From the NCBI GenBank assembly GCA_903813345.2, contig CAIIXF020000008.1, positions 4,661,341-4,725,340 on the forward strand: a stretch of DNA of 64,000 nt. The letters are read 5' to 3'. Positions 34,040-46,604 of the stretch are shown piece by piece. Position numbers and translations under genes: made by a program. The notes below the pieces were generated by a model, which was not told where the DNA came from, made no database searches, and saw only the letters and a program-made list of their open reading frames with translations. The DNA is from Owenia fusiformis. Lineage: Eukaryota; Annelida; Polychaeta; Sabellida; Oweniidae. Within the stretch, counting starts at the first letter, position 1. Every line of letters starts with the position of its first letter.

Positions 34040-34866
34040 AAATACTTGTATTGGAAGCACAAAAAATTATATTCTGATGATTTACCTAATAAGGCAGTCA
34101 ATTGGAAATGTTGAGCATTTTTATATGAGTCTTTTTACATTTTTGCTCTAACACTAGTACTTAAAGGTATAGGGGGAATTTGATAGATATTTTACATTTG
34201 TATTGTTAGAAGCATGACACATTATCTTCTGGCATTTGATCTTATATGGATGGTAGACATTTTAAAAAGTGATGGCCGAGTCTTGTCCAATGCATGACAA
34301 GATGTTTGTTTGGATTTGCTGTCCTGGCATTGTCATTTTCTAGTTTTACTTATGTAACTCTTACAGGGTGAGCCATAAAGGTAACCCAAACAAATGTTAA
34401 TAAATCTGTCTTCCAACATGGATTCATATGTGGCACATACCTTGTTCTGTATTCATTCATTATGCTATGTTTCATTGGTCTAGTTTTAATAGTCATAATT
34501 TTATGGTCATTTTAAATTACATGCTCGAAATGCCAAAAGATTACCCCAAGTAAATCTCTTATCTTTGGACCTATTTCAAAGATATTGTCCATACTTACAA
34601 CTCTAGAAGCATGGGCGTAGTGAGAGTGATTTCATGGGGGTCTTGTGAATCCCCCCACCTCCCCCACTCACCCCGAACCCCCTTCTATTATAAAACGAAC
34701 CACAGTGGGGAACAACACCATTTTCTAAAAGATCAACAAACCACAGGCCAGGAGCGAATCCCACTCTCAGAAAGATGACTATTTTTGCATGTTACATTGA
34801 GTCACACATTTATATTAGCTAATTGATGGTGCATGGACTATATTCTGTAATTTGATTGGTTTATTA
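34040..34866. other. intronic, no exon seen
   Basis: Contains CAGGGTGAGCCATAAAGGT near 34365, which resembles one end of a mariner-type element without a visible partner, and a C-rich scrap of repeat E near 34612-34690. No coding segment. Confidence 0.4.
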
Positions 34867-36036
34867 TCCCATCGAACGAAGTTAGGAGGGATATAAGGAA
34901 CGCATTGATTAAGCTAGAAATGTAAAATATAGAAGAAATACATGGCAGCCATCTTGAAAAATGGCTGCCTTTGCACGTCATTTAACGATTTTTGCTGTAA
35001 CTTGAAAAGTAGTGGAGCGATTTTGTTCATATTTGGTATATACAATACAAGTTGTTGGATTTGATTCAAATTTTATATGCTGAAGCCTAAGGACAAAGGA
35101 GCATCACTCAAGAAGAGATTTTCAAGATGGCTGCTAAATTTCAAAATGGCGGCCATTTTTCATAAAAAATGTAATCAATGATAACTCAAATACCAGTGAA
35201 TGGATTTGGTTCAAATTTTATATGATGATGCCTAGGGACAAAGAAGATTTGTTCAAGAAAGAATTTTTAAGATGGCGGCTGATATTCAAAATGGCTGCCA
35301 TTTTTCATAAAAAAACCCAATGTTTGATAACTCAAATATAAGTTGACAGATTTGGATCAAATTTTATTTGCTGATGCCTAGAGACAAGGGAGCTACGCTG
35401 AAAAAGAGATTTCTAAAATGGCTGTTAAATATCAAAATGGCAGCCATTTTTCATAAAAGAACGTAATCTTTGATAACTCAAATAACAGTGAGTGGATTTG
35501 GCCATTTAATATGCTGATGCCTAGGGACAAAGGAGGTATGCTGAAGAATATTTTAAAAATGGCTGCTAAATGTCAAAATGGTGGCCATTTTTCGTAAATA
35601 AAACATTATCTTTGATTACTCAAATACCAGTGAACGCATTTGGATAGAATTTTATATGATGATGCCAAGAGACACAGTATCTCTGTTTGACAAAGACTTT
35701 TCAAGATGGCAGCTGAATTTTAAAATGGCCTCCATTTTGCATAGTAATAGTCTTAATAATTTTAAATAATAATAGTAATCTTTGATAACTTAAATACAAC
35801 TTGACGGATTTGGTTCAAATTTATATGCTGATGCCTAGGGACAAGGGAGCTATGAGATTTCTAAAATGGCTGCTAAATATCAAAATGGTGGCCATTTCAT
35901 GGCAGCCATTTTCGTAAAAAATGTATTCTTTGGCCAGGGACAGACAAGCTCTGCTCAAGAAGAAATTTTGATTGCCACTAATCGCCACTAATTGTTCGGT
36001 GGGATTTGCTACTCCATGGAGTTGCTGTTTTTCTAG
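34867..36036 (+). mobile_element. Helitron-like element, copy C1
   Basis: Starts TCCCATCGAACGAAGTTAGG directly after an A and ends GGAGTTGCTGTTTTTCTAG directly before a T. ACTCCATGGAGT forms a hairpin ten bases before the terminal CTAG. The TC start, hairpin, CTRR end, A|T target and lack of target duplication are the Helitron hallmarks. The inside has about six units of 120-125 bp (ATCAAAATGGCGGCCATTTT, TGATGCCTAGGGACAA). No Rep/helicase frame, so it is non-autonomous. It sits in an intron of the peptidase gene. Confidence 0.85.
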
Positions 36037-36338
36037 TTTGTCTTGTTTCTGTCTATATATTGGTAAAACTACAACATGATTGAAATCATAGGAGACAGGG
36101 AATTAAGGTAACCTTGCCCAATTTTGGGGGATTTTGGGGCCATGGGTGGTGAAAATCTGAGGCGTTTTTAGACCCTTTACAATACGTATCACCATATAGA
36201 TTAAACTATGTGTCTAATTTGAAGTTTCAATAAAGAAATCATAAAACAAAAAGTTATTGAAGATTGACCGACAATGCCACATGTCTAACAATACCCCTAT
36301 GTACTCTATTCACACATAGATATGATAATAGGTCTTAC

Positions 36339-36410
36339 TGAACTAGCTTCATCCTTTGTTTTTCATTGAGGCAGCATAGTTTTTTAGGCCGTGTATCATT
36401 GCATGGACAT
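36339..36410 (-). CDS. peptidase gene, cysteine-motif exon
   Basis: A 72-nt exon on the minus strand, acceptor TTCTCAG, donor GTAAGA, with one base in and two bases out. It reads CPCNDTRPKKLCCLNEKQRM then KLV. This matches the C-terminal part of the 33245 exon (CxLNxxQRxKL), so it is a stand-alone copy of that motif. Phase joins exactly to the 228-nt exon at 33742 and to the 68-nt exon at 46605. It is too short to be found by open-frame length alone; support comes from splice sites, phase and similarity. Confidence 0.7.
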
Positions 36411-36711
36411 CTGAGAACAAAAGAAATACAGCATTAAAAAAGAAAAGAAATATTAACAATCACAGAAAATAACAAAGTATCAACCATATACAGTAACAAA
36501 TAAGTACAAAAGTTTAAAATTTCTAAATCCAGAATGATAGAGAGTAGAAAATTATAAGACAAAGATATTCATCAATTATGGACATCTATCAATAAGGACA
36601 ACTCATAAATATTCATGAACACAGCACATGTGAATTGAATTGAATTGACTTGACATACATGCGATGTTGCCAAACATTGCACTCATTCAGAGTATAGGGT
36701 TTTCCAGAAAG

Positions 36712-37680
36712 TAAAGATACAAATACTCTAATTTTAAGAAGATTTTGGTTTTTTGTAATGAAATTGCTAAGAGATTGTAGAGGAACTTTATGACAATATA
36801 TCTACCAACTTTCATCTCATAACATCTCAATGTCTTAAAGTTATGGTTGTCATGGTTACAGTGGTGAGGGGTATGCGGAGCAGTTCCAGGATATCGCTAA
36901 AATGTGATAAATTGCTTAAATATAACTATTTGAAACAGTGTATTTTCTATCAATGTTTTAGTCAATATTGTATACTTCCTGCCATAGTATTCTCTTTGTA
37001 TAATGATATCATTGATACATATCAGAACTATGTAGTGTCACTAATCATTATACATACTCAAAGAAAAGTGCTTAGAGAAAAAATGTCCCTGTATTAATAG
37101 GAAAGTCAATAGTGCACCTCCACAATACACGGTTTCACAACGCAAAGAAAACAAATTTTGCAATTAAATGTCTTGACATTAAACCTTTTTGTACAATGGC
37201 CCATATTCCCCTGATAAAGTCAAGTTCAACTTCTTCATAAATGAATCTCTAAAAGCAATATTTGATAGAAGTTTAACATAAAAATGATATTCGGCTGGAA
37301 GCCAATGTTGTCAGCAATCTTAGAGATGGACAGAGTGGTTTTGTCAAGTCTTTGAATCTCCAGTATTGTCAAATGACCAAATAATGTTACAGTACTAATC
37401 CTTATGTTGTTGTCATACATAATTTGATATAAAATAGGAACATATGATGGAGTGCCAAGATGATATGAGCAGGAAAAAGAATTACAAAACACAATTGTGA
37501 CGCTGCTCCACATATCCCCAACTCCTGTTACCATAACAACCATAACTTTTTCATTTTGAAACAATATGTCATGAAAGTTGCAGGATAAATTGTTTTAATG
37601 TAATTCTAAAATCTGCATTAATTTAATCATACAGCAGGCAAATCTATTGGCTTAAGAGCACTTATATCTTTACTTTCCAG
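36712..37680. mobile_element. inverted-repeat element
   Basis: The outer pair CCAGAAAGTAAAGATA / TATCTTTACTTTC is at the ends. Longer inner arms include AAAGTTATGGTTGTCATGGT near 36837 against its complement near 37550, and GGAGCAG near 36878 against CTGCTCC near 37503. About 970 bp, no coding capacity recognised. It lies in the intron of the peptidase gene upstream of the cysteine-motif exon. Confidence 0.65.
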
Positions 37681-37699
37681 ACACCCAGTAACACTTTGT

Positions 37700-38060
37700 A
37701 ACTGACACTAAAGGAGGATAATAAGCTGTACTGCACATGCATTTACATGCTCGTAATTGTTGTTGTTTTTTGAGGCCGGTACGAGCATGTACAAGGTTCA
37801 TAATTTCAAGGCCCTAGGAGCTTGTACGAGGCCATTACTGGACTCTTTTACAGCTACATCCATGTACCTATCTGCTACAACATGCTATGTATTTTTATTC
37901 ATTCCAAACATTTTTCATACATTTGTTACAATAATATTTATCTAAATCACATTTCAACTTATTCAAATATAGCAAGCAAATGTTTTTATATACATTTACT
38001 TCACTTGTAGAAAAATATGGTGTCTCCCATTGGTAACCCTGTTTATTTTGTTTCATAACT
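37700..38060. other. intronic, scraps of a TACGAG repeat
   Basis: Contains GGCCGGTACGAGCATGTAC and GAGCTTGTACGAGGCC, related to the tandem repeat at 40361-40690 on the other side of repeat A copy 3. This suggests copy 3 inserted into a TACGAG-type repeat. Confidence 0.5.
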
Positions 38061-38064
38061 TTTT

Positions 38065-40227
38065 ATGTCCCCACCACATAGTGTGGGGCCATATTGTCGG
38101 CCTAGGCGCGTCTGTCTGTCCGTATGTCCGTCTGTCCGTCCGTCCGTCCGTCCGTCCATACATCCGCAAGTTTTCTCCAAAACCGCTACAGATATCACCT
38201 TCAAATTTTCAGGGATAACTTATGAATGCATCTAGATGTGGATGAAAAAAATTTAACTCGATACCTACTTCCTGTCAGCCATTTTGAAGTCAAATGCTAA
38301 AATCCTTGTCTGCAAACTTTAAGAAAAATGGCTTCACAGTTGCTTTTGAAACTTTCTTGTTCAGCTCACTTCATTCTAGATCTGATTAGGTTTTGGACCT
38401 GTTAGCTCAGTCATGTCAGCCATTTTGAATGTTTAAAGAAAAGTTAGCGCGCGATAATACTTTGTATCATATTGAATGGTGTTTTTCAGTTTTCATACTT
38501 TAACTATTTTGTAGCTTTATAAATAATTTCAGGTGTACTTTTTTGTAAAAGCCTATGTTATTGTTAACAGTAGTTATATGTGATAATTTTGTAAAAAGAA
38601 ATCGGCAAAAACTCATAATCACTTTTTATTGTCGGCCATTTTGGATTTTCGGTCCTAAAATCTTGTCTTCGCATTTTCAGGTGAACTGTTTGGTACATCA
38701 ATTTCAAATTTTCAGGGATGATTCTTAGTATGAAAATCTAGATCTGATTAGTTTTTGGGCATTCTGGGTAAATGTCAAGGCAGCCATTTTGGATTTTCCG
38801 TCCTAAAATCTTGTCAGTAAAGTCTTGTCTACGTATTTCCAGGTGAACTGTTTGGTAGATCAATTTCAAATTTTCAGGGATGATTCTTAGTATGAAAATC
38901 TAGATCTGATTAGTTTTTTGGCATTCTAGATAAATGTCAAGGCAGCCATTTTGGATTTTCCATCTTAAAATCTTGCTCGTAAAGTCTTGTCTACGCATTT
39001 TTAGGTGAACCGTGTGGTCGATCAATTTCAAATTTTCAGGGATGATTCTTAGTATGAAAATCTAGATCTGATTAGTTTTTGGGCATTCTGGGTAAATGTC
39101 AAGGCAGCCATTTTGGATTTTCTGTCCTAAAATCTTGTCTGTTATGTTTTGTCTACGCATTTCCAGGTGAACCGTTTGGTAGATCAATTTCAAAATTTCA
39201 TGGATGATTCTTAGCATGAAAATCTAGAAGAGAATAGCTTTTTGGCATTCTGGATAAATGTCAAGGCACCCATTTTGGATTTTCCGTCCTAAAATCTTGT
39301 TTGTAAAGCCTTGTTTACATGTTTTCTGGTTAACTGTGTGAGGGATCAATTTCAAATTTTCAGGGGTGGTTCTTAGTATGAAAATCTAGAACTGACTAAT
39401 TTTTTGGCATTCTGGGTAAATTTTAAGGTGGCCATTTTTGATATTCTGTCCTCAAATTGTGTCAGTAAAGTCTTGTCTACTCATTTTTAGGATAATGGCC
39501 TAGTCACATAGCCCGGCCGATGAGGTTACGATGAGCCAGCGATGCAATTTTCACCGAACTTGGTCGAGCACCGGCCGGACATCTGTGGCGTTTGTTGCTT
39601 AAAACCGCATCGGTGGTAGCTCGGTGAAATTTTAACTTCGGAGTTAAATTTCACCGTGCTCTCACCGAGCTCCCTCATCATGTCATCGCAGCCCCATCGT
39701 AACCACATCGGAAAACACGTCGGCCGGTGCACGGCCGAGTATCGGCCGGTGTCCCGTGCATCTGAGACAACCAGAGGACGAGGTTTTTTAACGGACAGCG
39801 GCCAAGCTCCGACCGAGCTCCGGCCGATGTGGGACAGAGCATCGGCCAGTCACTGTTCAAAGCCCGTTAACAACCCGGCCGGCGATCGCACGGTGTCCTG
39901 TTACCTGCTCGGGTACCGACCGTATTCCTTCCGATGTCCAGCCGACCTCCGGCCGGTAGTTGCTGCCACATCGGCAGAAAAAAACTACCATTTTGAGACA
40001 GACTCCATACGGTCACCGGCCAGTGTTCGGTCGGTCGCCTGAAGATGTCCGGACGGAGTCCGTTCACGTCACCGAGCTCTGCTTCCGATGAAGAGAGCTC
40101 GGTGGCACCAAAAAAATCCACCGAGCTCTACCAATGCTGGACATCGGCCGGGCTATGTGACTAGGCCATAACCATTTGACGGGATCACCCATAGGTGGGG
40201 ACATTTTGTACACATTTGTGTTCTTGT
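38065..40227 (+). mobile_element. repeat family A, copy 3 (complete)
   Basis: Begins ATGTCCCCACCACATAGTGT and ends TAGGTGGGGACATTTTGTAC ... GTTCTTGT, as in copy 1. A CCGTCCGTCCGTCC simple repeat lies near the left end, then about six 165-bp units. A PIF/Harbinger-type MITE (39496-40168) is inserted close to the right end. Confidence 0.85.
39496..40168. mobile_element. GC-rich PIF/Harbinger-type MITE
   Basis: Perfect 27-bp inverted ends: the left starts TGGCCTAGTCACATAGCCCG and the right is its exact complement. Comparison with repeat A copy 1 shows a 3-bp TAA target duplication (39493-39495 and 40169-40171), typical of PIF/Harbinger. The 673-bp body is far more GC-rich than the window and full of CGGCCG and CCGGCC palindromes. 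Its long frames on both strands mirror this palindromic composition and are not genes. Confidence 0.88.
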
Positions 40228-40360
40228 ATACTGTTTATCATGTTGATACAGACATGCGAATATTTTGAAATTATTGAAGACATATTGATCCATAATTAGA
40301 TACAATTGAAATGTAATTCTCAAGTATGCTGTATTTAATTCATCGATCAAAAAGTGTTCA

Positions 40361-40690
40361 TCAAAATAAACGAGCAATTACGAGCCTCGTTACGAGGCCC
40401 ATACAGGCAAGGACAATGCTACAGGCATCGTACAGGTAAGTACAAGGCTAGAAAATTACGAGCCATTACGAGCCTCGTTACAGGCGCCATACGAGCAAGT
40501 ACGGGGATCAAAAATTACGATTTATTACGGGGCTCATTACGGGCACCGTACGGACAAGAACGGGGATCGAAAATTACGAGCTATTACGGGCCTTGTAATA
40601 ACAAGCTATTATGAGGCTCGAAAATTACAATCCATTATGGGACTCATAACGAGGCCTGTACGAGATTGTACAGGCTTGTATGGGGTCTGA
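40361..40690. repeat. TACGAG/TACGGG tandem repeat
   Basis: About five to six degenerate units of 55-60 bp with AAAATTACGAGCCATTACGA, GCCTCGTTACAGG and TACGAGCAAGTACGGGGATC. Confidence 0.75.
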
Positions 40691-40959
40691 TGTAATTTGC
40701 CTGTGTACTAACCATACCATTGAGTTGAATTAGTAGGTATTATGCCAGATTAGAAATGAATTTTAAAACAGGAGGAAATCTATCAAATAGGTACACATCT
40801 GAGAGTGAATTTGCATCATTGATAAAGCCATGGAGTGTCAGTGTCTTTGAATGTTAAATGTTAGACTTTGTAACATCAATAATAAATGTAACTAACAATA
40901 TGCAATTTTATAAATATTTTTAGCTAGTGATAAGTCATATACCCGCTATGGTGTCATTA

Positions 40960-41684
40960 TCCCAACGAACGAAGTTCGGTAGGGATATAGTGAAGCCCTC
41001 CGTCCGTCTGTCCGTCCGTCCGTCAGTCCGTCCGTCTGTCCGTCCGTCTGTCCGGAAGATAACTCAAATATTAGTTGATGGATTTTGTTCATATTTGGTG
41101 GAAAGATGTATATTGATAAATAGTTTTACGCAAAAATCATAAATTTTTCATTCTAAACCAAAGTAATTAATATTATTGTTTGAAATTTTGGTAGTATATT
41201 CGCAACCTCTATCTTTTTCACATATATTCCGTGTTTTTCATCCTGATCCCCAGGGGCCGTGTATGGGGGGTCAGGAAAACAGAAATTTTTGCTAATTTTT
41301 AGATCTTTCTGAAGTATAGCTTTATTATACTCAAATGAAAGGCAATTAAGAGTAGATTGCAAATATTGTATTTTTTTTCTGACTCGAGCCTCGTAAAATT
41401 CAAAATGGCCGTCTAATGTACGATTTGGCAAAAATTTTTCGATCCCTTCAAAGTATGGCTATATTATATTCAAATTGAAGGAATTTTGGAGTAGATCACA
41501 ATTATGGTATTATTTTTCAGATTTGTACCTCAGAAAATTCAAAATGGCTGCTTTGCAGGAATTCGCAATTCTAAAATCTAAATTTTTCAATTTTAACCAA
41601 AGTAATGAGTATAATTGATTGGAATTCGGTAATTGATATTTTGTTCGTTGGGATTTGCTACTTCGCGGAGTTGCCGTTATCTAG
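40960..41684 (+). mobile_element. Helitron-like element, copy C2
   Basis: Starts TCCCAACGAACGAAGTTCGG after an A, has a CCGTCCGT repeat in its first 100 bp, and ends with the hairpin ACTTCGCGGAGT, then TGCCGTTAT and CTAG before a T. Same family as 34867 and 45310 and shorter, with fewer internal units. Confidence 0.85.
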
Positions 41685-41699
41685 TTATCACTGATATTA

Positions 41700-44600
41700 T
41701 TTATTTATTTATTATTTAGACATACATTTTTGTATCAGTGGCACACTAAAAATATTTAGGTGCATCTACAGTCAAAACACGTACATGATCATTAAAATAT
41801 CTAAAATAGTTCTTATAAGTCAGGTTTAAAAATCTTTGTTAAAAAACTGTTTTACCAGTCCATCTACAATATAAAATTGATTGTGCCCCCATTGACTAAG
41901 AACATCATCACCTAACATAAAATAGAGTTTGTTTTCCGAGGTACAGAATATAAAATGATTAAACACATTCTCATTGCATTTGTCTAGTAACTTACAATAG
42001 AAGTGTGTTCTTTCTTTGTTAAAGAAAATAAATAAATTCCACATATAGGGCTCCAACCAAGATCTCTAATCAAGGCGGAATGGGCAGGTTTGCATTTTAA
42101 TTGAAGTACTGCTTGAGCTGCTCTATATTGGATAGACTTAAGGGTTTTATTTGATTCTTTCGTTAAGGTAGACCATATTGAGCAGCTGTGAAGTATCGCT
42201 GGTTCGAGCATTACTTGTATACAGTATAGTGTTTCCAAATTCAATTCGATTGACATTACAATGTTTTGTAAGGGTTACTGAGGTATTATTATACATTTTA
42301 CGTGCATTTTCCTTCACAAAATTATTAACATGATGTGAGTCTCTTATGTTTTTATGAAACATATAACCAAGATATTTATAATCAGTCACCTCAGTTAGGT
42401 CAAGATACCCCAATTTCCAGATCTTTTTACGGTCAATGTGTTTTCCTTTCACCATAATTTTTGATTTTTCCTGCTGAATTTAAAGCCCCATTTAATACCA
42501 AAAGTATTTACAGTTTGGAGAAGAATTTTCAAATCATTTTCATCTTTTCTCAAGAGAACAATGTCATCAGCGAATAGCAAGCATGGAATACCCTCATTAT
42601 CAAGATTAACACCGAGATTAGTTTTCATCAAGCTGTTTTCAAGGTCTGAGATCACAATTGAAAAGAGAGTTAGAGAGAGAATGCATCCTTGCTTGACACC
42701 AGCATCAGATTCAAACCAGTCAGTGCAAAAATTGCCAAAAATAACTTTGTTTTGAACATTAGAGTATAGGTGTCTAAGAGTTCTCCAAAGTTTACCTTGT
42801 ATGCCCTAAAGGCTTTTGAGATGTCAATAAAAGCTAAATAAGTCTTTTAATGCTATGATTTATGGATACCACATATTCCTTTAAGAGAAAAAATATGATT
42901 TTGTAGGCGATGTCCTTTTGGGAAACTGCCTTGTAAATTGCCAAGGAGGTTATTCTCCTAAAGGTATGACATCATTTTCGATTCTATGAGGCTTGAGAAT
43001 ACTTTGTAAACATTAGATGTGATCGTTATCCCTCTATAATTTTCAAGCATTTCTAAATCGCCACTTTTGTGCAAGGGTTTCAATAAGCCATATTTCCATT
43101 CATCTGGAATGGTTTCATACATTTTAATAAGGGCAAAGAGATGTAATAATAATGGTTTGATTAAAGTATCTTTAGAGTATTTAATGAATTCATTTGGTAT
43201 TTGATCTACACCCATTGCTTTGCCATTGCTTAGATTGGAGATGACAATTTGGATATCTGCATGCTCAACTGAAAAATCTGTTATTACGTTGTGTGAAATG
43301 TCATTATTTGCTTCTAGAACTTTGCAGTTTGTGTCATTTCTGCAGCCAGATCTTTTTTCCGCGTTTGGGGATTTCTACTTTTAGATCCCAATGAACTCCA
43401 ATACTCTTTAACTTGGACAATCTTAGGGTCAGTAATGATCAAATCAGGATTATCAGGGTCTTTAATTTGGATGGGAAAATTACTTTTAGCATTAAATCTT
43501 TTGAGGGGTTTCCAGAAGCTTTTTGATGTTCCAGACTTACTTGTACCATTTTGGATAATGATTTTGATGTGATTTTGAATATATTTTTTTTTCTTGAATT
43601 TTTTTGGAGACCTGCCTTTTCAGATCAATATATCTATCCCAAAGTTCCTGTAAAACATTCGGATCAGCTGATTTTGATTTTGACCAGTAACGGAAGAAGC
43701 GACTTGCCTCTTTCCTATTTTTGATTAGTTGTTTAATATCATTGTCCCAAAAACTATGACAGTCATTAGAAATAATCTTAATTCCAACTGATGCTTTACC
43801 TGCCTTGATTATTCTCGTTTTTATTGAATCCCACATACTTTCAACATCAATAAATGAACTTTTATCCCAGTCAAAGAATTCGGACTCAATAGTTCTCAAA
43901 AACATTTCCAATCAGTTGTGTCATTGATATTCCATTTACTATAAGTGGGACGTTCAAAATTTGGGGGGTTATCCTGTTTCGATCTTTGTGGATCGTGGGA
44001 GATATAAATACATAGAACATTATGGTCGCTGCCAATAGAATACTCGCCATCTTCATCTCCCAACATATGGTCAAACAAGGGTAAGAATTTAGAATTAGCA
44101 ATGGCATAATCGATAGTTGAACTGTGTTCATTACGTGACCAAGTTATACTACCTTCACATTTATCAGATAGGTTTAAGATATGTGATTGTGAACTATTAC
44201 AGAAATCCTCTAATAGATCGCCATTAGGACTTTTTGTACCATCTTTTCTGAATGATTTTATTTTCACATTGAAATCACTCATGATTATGTATTTATCATT
44301 TGGCTTTAGAGAGGATGTGTTTGAGAGAAGTTCATCAAACAGGTCTTCAGTGAGTACTGGCTCTTTGCCTTTTTACATGGGAAATAGACAACACATATAT
44401 AAAACACAAGTGAACTGGCGTTTATTCATTTTTACCTTCAACCAGTACCTTTCAAATTCATCATCTTTCGAATTAAAAACATTATCATCTATGGTAGCAA
44501 TATCGTTTTTTACAAATAAACCTATACCACCACCTTGTTTCCCTTCCTGTTTTTACCACTCCATGAATACTCAGAGTTTATTATTGATAATGGTTGATTG

Positions 44601-46553
44601 GTATCATTCAAGAATGTTTCTGAAATGGCATAAATATCAAATTGCTCCTTATCGAGAAGTGATTGAAGCTCAATTTGCTTTGAGGCGCCTAACCTCTGGA
44701 CATTGTTAAAGCATAACTTAAGGTAGCATTTTGGGGTTTTTGTTTTATGTCCCCGTCTATACTTTCTTTTAAAATGTATTTTATTACAGTTTTTCATTCT
44801 GTGATGAAGTTCAGTGTCTGGGAGTAAGGCTTACACATAGCCATCAACCTATTGTATGGTAATAGAGGATGATTTCTTGGTACACCTGGATTCCTTGTGC
44901 CCAAGGAATTACATCCATAGCAACGCACTGAAGAAGGATGCCAGCATGTTGAAGCCAGGTGTGAGGTTTCGCCGCATTTAAAGCAGGCAGGCTTATTGTT
45001 TGTGTCATTTTGGGGTGATACACTTAAGCTTGTCTAGTTGGCTAGGCGCCGTCTCGCATTTTTTCTGTTCACAGTTTGCCATTCCCCATTATTGCCATTT
45101 GATAGGAATTGGTGACCTTAGCATGAGTATTGGTGTGACATTTATTATGTTGAAAGGTTTTTGTGATGTCATTACAGTGGTTTGGCTTAGCTTTCAACTT
45201 CATGTTCTTTGCCAAGCTGTCTGACCCTGCTTTAGAGAGATGCAGACCATGGGAGTCTAAAAATCACGTATTAATGGCATTGTTCTGTTGGCGAAAGGTT
45301 TCATCATTATCCCATCGAACGAAGTTCGGAGGGATATAGGGAATGCCTCCGTCTGTCCGTCCATCAGTCTGTCCGTCCATCCAGGCAATAACTCAAATAC
45401 CGTTGGCCCGATTTTGTTCATATTTTGTACACATATACCCAATGGGGGTAGAAATTCTGCTCGAAAACCAATTTTCAAAACTGTAATAGCAATATGTTTT
45501 AAATGTACCCATTTTGGGTAGTAGGCGGCCATTTTGAAAAATGGCCACCTTTTTAACGTGTGTTATTTAACATTTTTTACTGTAACTCAAAAAGTTGTGG
45601 AGAGATTTTGTTCATATTTGGTATGTGAATACTTTAAGCATGGCACAATGTCTAATGACATTTTGGGTAGCAGGCGGCCATTTTGAAAAATGGCCGCCTG
45701 CTATTTTATATTTTTTACTGTAACTCAAATAGTAGAGCGATTTTGTTCATATTTTATATGTGAATACTTTAAGCATGGCACTTTGGGTAGTAGGTGGCCA
45801 TTTTAAAAAATGGCTGTCATTTTTACATTTTTTGAAAAAGTATTGGAGCGATTTTGTTCATATTTGATATGTGAATACTTTAAGCATGGCACATTGTTTA
45901 ATGAAACTTCGGGGAGTAGTCGGCCATTTTGAAAAGAGGCCACCATTTTTGTGTGTGTTATTTTACATTTTTTATTATAACTCAAAAAAGTAATAGAGCG
46001 ATTTCGTTCATATTCGATATGTGAATACTCATAAGGATTGCATACTGTCTTATGACATTTTGGGTAGTAGGCGGCCATTTTAAAAAATGGCCTTCATTTA
46101 CATGTATGTGTGTGCAATTTTTACAAATTTTAGATGTGGCTACTTAAAAGCATATTTACTTTTTCTGGTGACAACTTGGCTAGTGAGCAACCATTTTGAA
46201 ATTGGTGGCCTGTGTGTTATTTTATGATATTTGCTGTATATATATTTCGTTTGTAAAAATGCCAGCCATTTCTGTTCGATGGGACTCGCTACGCTTTGGC
46301 ATTGCCGTTGTTCTGGTTATTAATGAAGGTCAGCTTGATGTCATTCTGGCATAGTTCATTGAGTTGGCATTGACTCCTTCAATCAACTCCTGAACCTCAG
46401 GTTTGTCCATTCTTGAACAAATACTGGACACGCAGATGTCATCACAGAGGTTCTTTGCTCCAGTGAGTAGGGTGCTATATTCATCTGTGATGCCTTTTTC
46501 AGTGGCATCTTTCTGCGAGGCATCGTTGCTATCTGTACTACAATGCGACTGTA
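41700..46553 (-). mobile_element. decayed LINE with SGNH-type ORF1, EN and RT
   Basis: Read on the minus strand from 46553 down. An SGNH-esterase-like ORF1 piece (TEKGITDEYSTLLTGAKNL, VSSICSRMDKPE; then after a Helitron, DSHGLHLSKAGSDSLAKNMK) is followed by CCHC knuckles (CFKCGETSHLASTC). Next comes an AP endonuclease (FNNVQRLG, YAISETFLND, SDHNVL), then reverse transcriptase (ENYRGITITSNVYKV, LLFADDIVLLRKDEND). The end is a (TAAA)-type tail at 41695-41715. Frameshifts and stops break it throughout, and the 5' end is truncated 50 bp from a host exon. A Helitron (45310-46316) interrupts ORF1. Clade not assigned; the esterase ORF1 is known from CR1- and L2-like LINEs. Confidence 0.88.
45310..46316 (+). 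mobile_element. Helitron-like element, copy C3, inside the LINE
   Basis: Starts TCCCATCGAACGAAGTTCGG after an A and ends TTGTTCTGG before a T (CTGG fits CTRR). It inserted into ORF1 of the LINE on the opposite strand. Removing it leaves the LINE frame continuous through the junction (...LTFI-NNDETFRQQ...), which shows that no bases were duplicated or lost, as expected for Helitrons. Internal units contain GGCGGCCATTTTGAAAAATG and GATTTTGTTCATATTTGGTA. Confidence 0.88.
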
Positions 46554-46604
46554 TATATGTTTTTATGATTTTAATATATATAATAAATAATAAAAAATAC
46601 TTAC

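Noticed and set aside
39656-40121. Long frames on both strands in the GC-rich segment
   Set aside because: They mirror CGGCCG palindromes within a MITE with perfect inverted ends and a target duplication.
46330-46553. Candidate extra exon of the peptidase gene
   Set aside because: Its frame matches a LINE esterase ORF1 and continues, after removing the Helitron, into DSHGLHLSKAG on the far side, so it is LINE sequence.
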